From Palsa-965 sp044448685 (lineage in GTDB: Bacteria > Bacteroidota > Bacteroidia > Palsa-965), in NCBI GenBank assembly GCA_044448685.1, contig JBIOHC010000013.1, forward strand, positions 27,030-91,029: a stretch of DNA of 64,000 bases. Reading direction: 5' to 3'. The notes under the pieces are model-generated. The model was not told the DNA's origin. It did not search any database and saw only the letters and a list, made by a program, of their open reading frames with translations. Made by a program: the position numbers and the translations under genes. Positions 60,963 through 64,000 of the stretch are shown piece after piece (the stretch's first letter is position 1; the number at the start of each line of letters is the position of its first letter).

Positions 60963-61609
60963 TACAAAGTGTATTTAATCCCGGCCGGTACCTTCATCTT
61001 ATCTTCCGGTATTTTTGCCCCTTCTTCAAAACGTGTGGTTTCACATTCCACATTCATTCCTTTCATTTTCACCACTGTTTTCATTATAATACCCTTGTAA
61101 AGATATTTCTGAGTAAACATGCTGTCCTTATTCGTTTCATAGACCTCACAGGTTTTCCCCATTACGGTGGCATCAGCCTTTTTGGAAGCCCCGAATGTTT
61201 TTTGCTGGGCCACTTCCGGAAAATCAGCCCCTGCCATAGCTGTAATCATGCTCATGGAATTATCCATCTTCAAACCTGTCATATCATGCAGATTCAGGAT
61301 AAAACTGGTATCTCCAAGCCTGATTTCAGCTGTGGAGGCTTCCAGACCCTTGCCATCGGCAGCAGGATGGAATACATATTTGGCCTGGCGCTTTCCGAAC
61401 TGATCAAAATAGATGATATCCTTACTCTCTGTATGTTTTCCCTGATCCATATAGGTCATTTCCAGAATACCCGATTCAACCCCATAAACAGTATGTTCTT
61501 TGGGTTTGGAAGCATCAGCGGCAGAGCCTGAAGCTGTATCACCGTCTTTTTTGGCATTGCCACAAGAAAAGAATATGATTAACACGAGTAAAGGAGTAAG
61601 TTTTTTCAT
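60962..61609 (-). CDS. Lipoprotein (DUF4412-like), function unknown
   Basis: 215 residues. Lipoprotein signal MKKLTPLLVLIIFFSC (lipobox FFSC). After a Ser/Ala/Lys linker the mature domain is strand-rich: YGVESGILEMTYMDQGK, IIYFDQFGKRQAKYVFHP, FILNLHDMTGLKMDNS, GKTCEVYETNKDSMFTQKYLYKGIIMKTVVKM. This pattern resembles DUF4412/LolA-like periplasmic domains, an inference only. One-base overlap with the MFS gene. Confidence 0.8.
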   Translation of the reverse strand: MKKLTPLLVLIIFFSCGNAKKDGDTASGSAADASKPKEHTVYGVESGILEMTYMDQGKHTESKDIIYFDQFGKRQAKYVFHPAADGKGLEASTAEIRLGDTSFILNLHDMTGLKMDNSMSMITAMAGADFPEVAQQKTFGASKKADATVMGKTCEVYETNKDSMFTQKYLYKGIIMKTVVKMKGMNVECETTRFEEGAKIPEDKMKVPAGIKYTL

Positions 61610-61663
61610 GAGCGGTGGTGTTCGGAGGTTTTTCAGGTATAAAGAAATGCAAAATTATTGAAT

Positions 61664-62458
61664 TTAAATCCAGTTGGCTATATTGGTTATTAAATAAGCA
61701 AAAGGAACGAATAAAAACTGGGCGAGTACTGTACCCAGAACCCTGCTTACAACCAATATCCGGATCGTTTTCCGGAAGGTGGATTCCGGAACATTGTCAT
61801 TCACCACTCCATCCGTCAGCAGGGATATATAAGGGTCAATAAAAATCATAAAAATAATGACCGCTCCTCCGTTGACCACCGCTACAAGAGTGCTCGATGT
61901 AGCTCTTACGGAAGGGTCAATAAAGCCGGCATACAAGGATGAAAGTATACCCGTTGCGATAAGGGCATTCATGATCATACTCAAAAAAAATATTTTATAC
62001 GGGAAATCATTCATCGCATAGGAAGATACTTTAAAATTATCAGAGCCGGGAAGGCTGATTTGTGCCCTCCATTGTTCAAAGCTGGATTTTGTTAAACCGA
62101 AGTAAATAAGTTTTGAAATTGATTTTTTTATATGGAATTTCATCACAGCTTTCGCCAGGAGCCGCTGAAAAGAGGGAATGAGAAAAGCACCGACGAGGGT
62201 GCCAAGTGTGCTCATTAATATGATTAAACGAAATACACCGGTATCAACGTTAAGGCCCAGGCGCATATGTCTTTCAATCCATTTGGCCAAGAGCGGGGAC
62301 TGCAGACTGACAGCTGTTCGTGATACCAGGAGGACCAGGTTAAACAAAGCAAACGACGTTGTAATACGTTTGGTGCGTACCGCAGTCAGCGGGACTGCAT
62401 GTGCCGAAGTAAGAATCAGGTGAATTAAAAAAGTGAGAATTAATACAATGGGAATCAT
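61664..62458 (-). CDS. amj: Amj-family lipid II flippase
   Basis: 264 residues, about six membrane helices. Amj (YdaH, DUF2837) is an alternative to MurJ for flipping the peptidoglycan precursor lipid II, known from Bacillus subtilis. Family-like segments: ILTFLIHLILTSAHAVPLTAVRTKRITTSFALFNLVLLVSRTAVSLQSPLL in helices 1-2, then the GLNVDTGVFRLIILMSTLGTLVGAFLIPSFQRL helix and the closing VSRVLGTVLAQFLFVPFAYLI. Divergent from the acyltransferase/ACP operon. Identification is from remembered family sequence. Confidence 0.8.
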   Translation of the reverse strand: MIPIVLILTFLIHLILTSAHAVPLTAVRTKRITTSFALFNLVLLVSRTAVSLQSPLLAKWIERHMRLGLNVDTGVFRLIILMSTLGTLVGAFLIPSFQRLLAKAVMKFHIKKSISKLIYFGLTKSSFEQWRAQISLPGSDNFKVSSYAMNDFPYKIFFLSMIMNALIATGILSSLYAGFIDPSVRATSSTLVAVVNGGAVIIFMIFIDPYISLLTDGVVNDNVPESTFRKTIRILVVSRVLGTVLAQFLFVPFAYLITNIANWI

Positions 62459-62581
62459 TCATTCTTGGTTCAAGCGCAACTAAATTAACAAATAATACAT
62501 GTCTGTCTTAAAACCGGCAATATAAAACATACTCAGGTAAATTTTATACATTTATCAAAACATGTTCATTTCTATTTGGCA

Positions 62582-63694
62582 ATGTCGATTGAAATAAGAT
62601 TACTGAAGGAATCAGAGTACGAGGCAGCGAACGACTTTTACAATAACACTGCTAAAATATACCGTCAAACCCATTCGGCATCCAGAACTTATACCAAATT
62701 CTGCTGGGAGTTTATCAATTGCCCGTATGATAAAGCTATTTACGCAGGTGCCTGGGAGAGTGATGAAGGAAAGAACCCTGTTTTGGTTGGAATCCAGTGT
62801 GTCATCCTTTTAAAAATGATCGATGAAACCGGCAAACAGATTCTGAGTGCCAAGGGTGAAGCTACCCTGATAGAATTGAAAGCTATTATTAAACACAAAA
62901 AAACAGACATTCTGAAAGAATTATTTAATGTGTTGGTTCAGGAATGCCGTAACAGAGACATTGAATTTATCTGGGGGTTCAATACGATTCCTTCCACCTA
63001 TAAACGGTTAGGGTGTGAGCTTCCGTTTAAATCATACCATGCAGTGCATATTTTAAACCCGGGAAAAGCCTATAAAAGTATAACTTCATTAAAAACCGCT
63101 AATACAACTGCTGCAAACATTCACCTTGCACTTCGTACAGGGATATCGTATTTGTTCTCACTGAAAACTTTATTCGTCTCCGCTTCAAAAGGCATGTATT
63201 CATTTAACAGCGAATGGAATGAAAATTATTCCCTTTTTCAAAAAGCATCCTTCCCTGATAAACTCTTGTTTCTGTTTCAGGATAAAAAATATTTAAACTG
63301 GAAAATTTCGGAGAATCCTTACGATATCAGTTATAAATCCTTTCAATTGCTCGATGAAAATAAATCCATCGTGGCACAGGTTATCTGCAGTCTCCGAAAG
63401 GAGGTTGCTTTTATAGAACAAACCTTATTTGATAACTCCATACCTGTTAAAAGCAGACAGCATTTTTTAAAACGGATACTGAATACGCTGAAGAAGGAAC
63501 ACATTTGTCTCGTACGCTATACCGGATTCAACAGCAACAGGCTGAATAGTGCTGAAATGAATTTATTCAAAAGTTTAGGGTTCGTATTTACCGGTAAAGG
63601 TGAATGGTTTACGTTTAAAACGCTATCCGCTGATTCAGCTGTACGGCCTGAAAATATATATCTCACCCGCATGTATAAACAAGGAGTCAATTGA
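62582..63694 (+). CDS. GNAT-like acyltransferase, tandem or FemAB-like
   Basis: 370 residues from the ATG at 62582 (a TTG at 62576 is also in frame). N-terminal half looks like a GNAT domain: EIRLLKESEYEAANDFYNN, CWEFINCPYDKAIYAGAWE, LVGIQCVILLKM, SAKGEATLIELKAIIKHKKTDILKELFNVLVQECRNRDIEFIWGF and NTIPSTYKRLGCELPF. The C-terminal half repeats the theme weakly. With an acyl carrier protein gene 4 bp downstream, it may transfer an ACP-bound acyl group onto a sugar or amine. Specific substrate unknown. Confidence 0.75.
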   Translation: MSIEIRLLKESEYEAANDFYNNTAKIYRQTHSASRTYTKFCWEFINCPYDKAIYAGAWESDEGKNPVLVGIQCVILLKMIDETGKQILSAKGEATLIELKAIIKHKKTDILKELFNVLVQECRNRDIEFIWGFNTIPSTYKRLGCELPFKSYHAVHILNPGKAYKSITSLKTANTTAANIHLALRTGISYLFSLKTLFVSASKGMYSFNSEWNENYSLFQKASFPDKLLFLFQDKKYLNWKISENPYDISYKSFQLLDENKSIVAQVICSLRKEVAFIEQTLFDNSIPVKSRQHFLKRILNTLKKEHICLVRYTGFNSNRLNSAEMNLFKSLGFVFTGKGEWFTFKTLSADSAVRPENIYLTRMYKQGVN

Positions 63695-63698
63695 GCGT

Positions 63699-63935
63699 AT
63701 GAGCAATAGGCAAAAATACAATACTGTTTTTACAACTTTATTTGGGGTAAATGAAAAGGAGCTGACGGCACTTCATTATCAGGGTGCGGATAACTGGGAT
63801 TCAATCGGCCATATGAACATGATAGCTGAGCTGGAAGAGACCTTTGATATTATGATGGAAATTGAAGATATTCTTGATTTTAGCTCTTATTTAAAAGGCT
63901 TCGATATATTGAAAAAATATGGGATCGAACTTTAG
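63699..63935 (+). CDS. Acyl carrier protein
   Basis: 78 residues from the ATG at 63699. The phosphopantetheine attachment Ser lies in NWDSIGHMNMIAELEE, followed by FDIMMEIEDILDFSSYLKG, the standard ACP helices II-III. This is not the housekeeping AcpP, whose motif is DSLDTVEL-like; it is a dedicated carrier as found in surface-glycan or secondary-metabolite loci. Upstream acyltransferase (4 bp) and overlapping SDR gene form one operon. Confidence 0.88.
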   Translation: MSNRQKYNTVFTTLFGVNEKELTALHYQGADNWDSIGHMNMIAELEETFDIMMEIEDILDFSSYLKGFDILKKYGIEL

Positions 63936-64000
63936 GCTGTTAGCCGGTAAAACGGCTGTGATTACCGGCTGTAACAGAGGAATCGGGAAAGCCATACTCC
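63919..64000 (+). CDS. Short-chain dehydrogenase/reductase, cut by window end
   Basis: ATG at 63919 overlaps the ACP stop by 17 bp. The 27 codons visible read MGSNFRLLAGKTAVITGCNR then GIGKAIL: the TGxxxGIG Rossmann motif of classical SDRs such as FabG (3-oxoacyl-ACP reductase). With the adjacent ACP, an ACP-dependent ketoreductase is likely. The rest lies outside the window. Confidence 0.85.
   Translation, partial: MGSNFRLLAGKTAVITGCNRGIGKAIL

Noticed and set aside
1..64000. tRNA genes, insertion sequences, prophage genes
   Set aside because: Intergenic regions scanned by eye show no cloverleaf with a GGTTCGAATCC-type arm, no transposase-like protein and no phage structural gene.

Overview
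This 64-kb window is chromosomal DNA from a free-living member of the Bacteroidota, probably a Chitinophagales/Sphingobacteriales/Cytophagales-like lineage. The evidence is a SprB-repeat surface protein ending in a type IX secretion (T9SS type B, CHU_C) sorting domain, a PorD/DUF4835 protein, the Bacteroidota-specific rpoZ-type omega subunit, repeated TAnnTTTG promoter -7 boxes instead of sigma-70 boxes, weak or absent Shine-Dalgarno sequences, and many lipoproteins. Most of the window is core chromosome: I see no insertion sequence, prophage, CRISPR array, rRNA or tRNA gene.

Layout. 0-5.2 kb: the 3' part of a giant 60-residue-repeat (TPR-like) protein gene, then the RNase P RNA gene with a terminator. 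5.2-11.2 kb: LolD-type ATPase, CLC chloride channel/transporter, ComEC, Smr-domain protein, small lipoprotein. 11.2-21.1 kb: secreted protein of unknown function, TlpA-type thioredoxin, ClpC, GyrA, TPR protein. 21.1-22.9 kb: a small gene, then about 1.5 kb without a credible gene. That stretch holds several strong hairpins, a duplicated 127-bp element and a 714-bp degenerate array of exactly 34 units of 21 bp. 22.9-31.1 kb: T9SS cargo protein, small protein, then a bamD-rpoZ-coaBC-porD cluster (minus strand). 31.1-34.3 kb: alpha-oxoamine synthase, DEAD-box helicase, lipoprotein. 34.6-48.8 kb (minus strand): SucC, ClpS, a 2093-residue PD40/SPOR protein with a 14-copy 33-nt repeat, PlsY, a 1497-residue exported protein of unknown function, PrmA. 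48.9-52.7 kb: TpiA, an orphan Opp/Dpp permease, a DoxX/thioredoxin-like membrane protein and DUF1599 in one compact minus-strand operon. 52.7-59.1 kb (plus strand): FolP, small membrane protein, a secreted Gly/His/Ser-rich protein ending in an RGGFG tail coupled to a glutathionylspermidine-synthase-like ATP-grasp enzyme, a class III aminotransferase, an OmpR-type two-component system and a 58-residue Lys/Ala/Pro-repeat exported protein. 59.3-62.5 kb (minus strand): CoA-binding protein, MFS transporter, lipoprotein, Amj-type lipid II flippase. 62.6-64 kb: the start of an acyltransferase/acyl-carrier/SDR operon cut by the window edge.

Functional themes are envelope biogenesis and secretion (BamD, LolD, PorD, PlsY, Amj, SPOR and TPR proteins), protein quality control (ClpC, ClpS), central metabolism (SucC, TpiA, CoaBC, FolP) and DNA handling (GyrA, ComEC). 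The two most unusual items are the gap-free 21-bp array at 22109-22822 with the hairpin module beside it, and the RGGFG-tail protein/ATP-grasp pair at 54.1-55.6 kb, which looks like a peptide-modification system.
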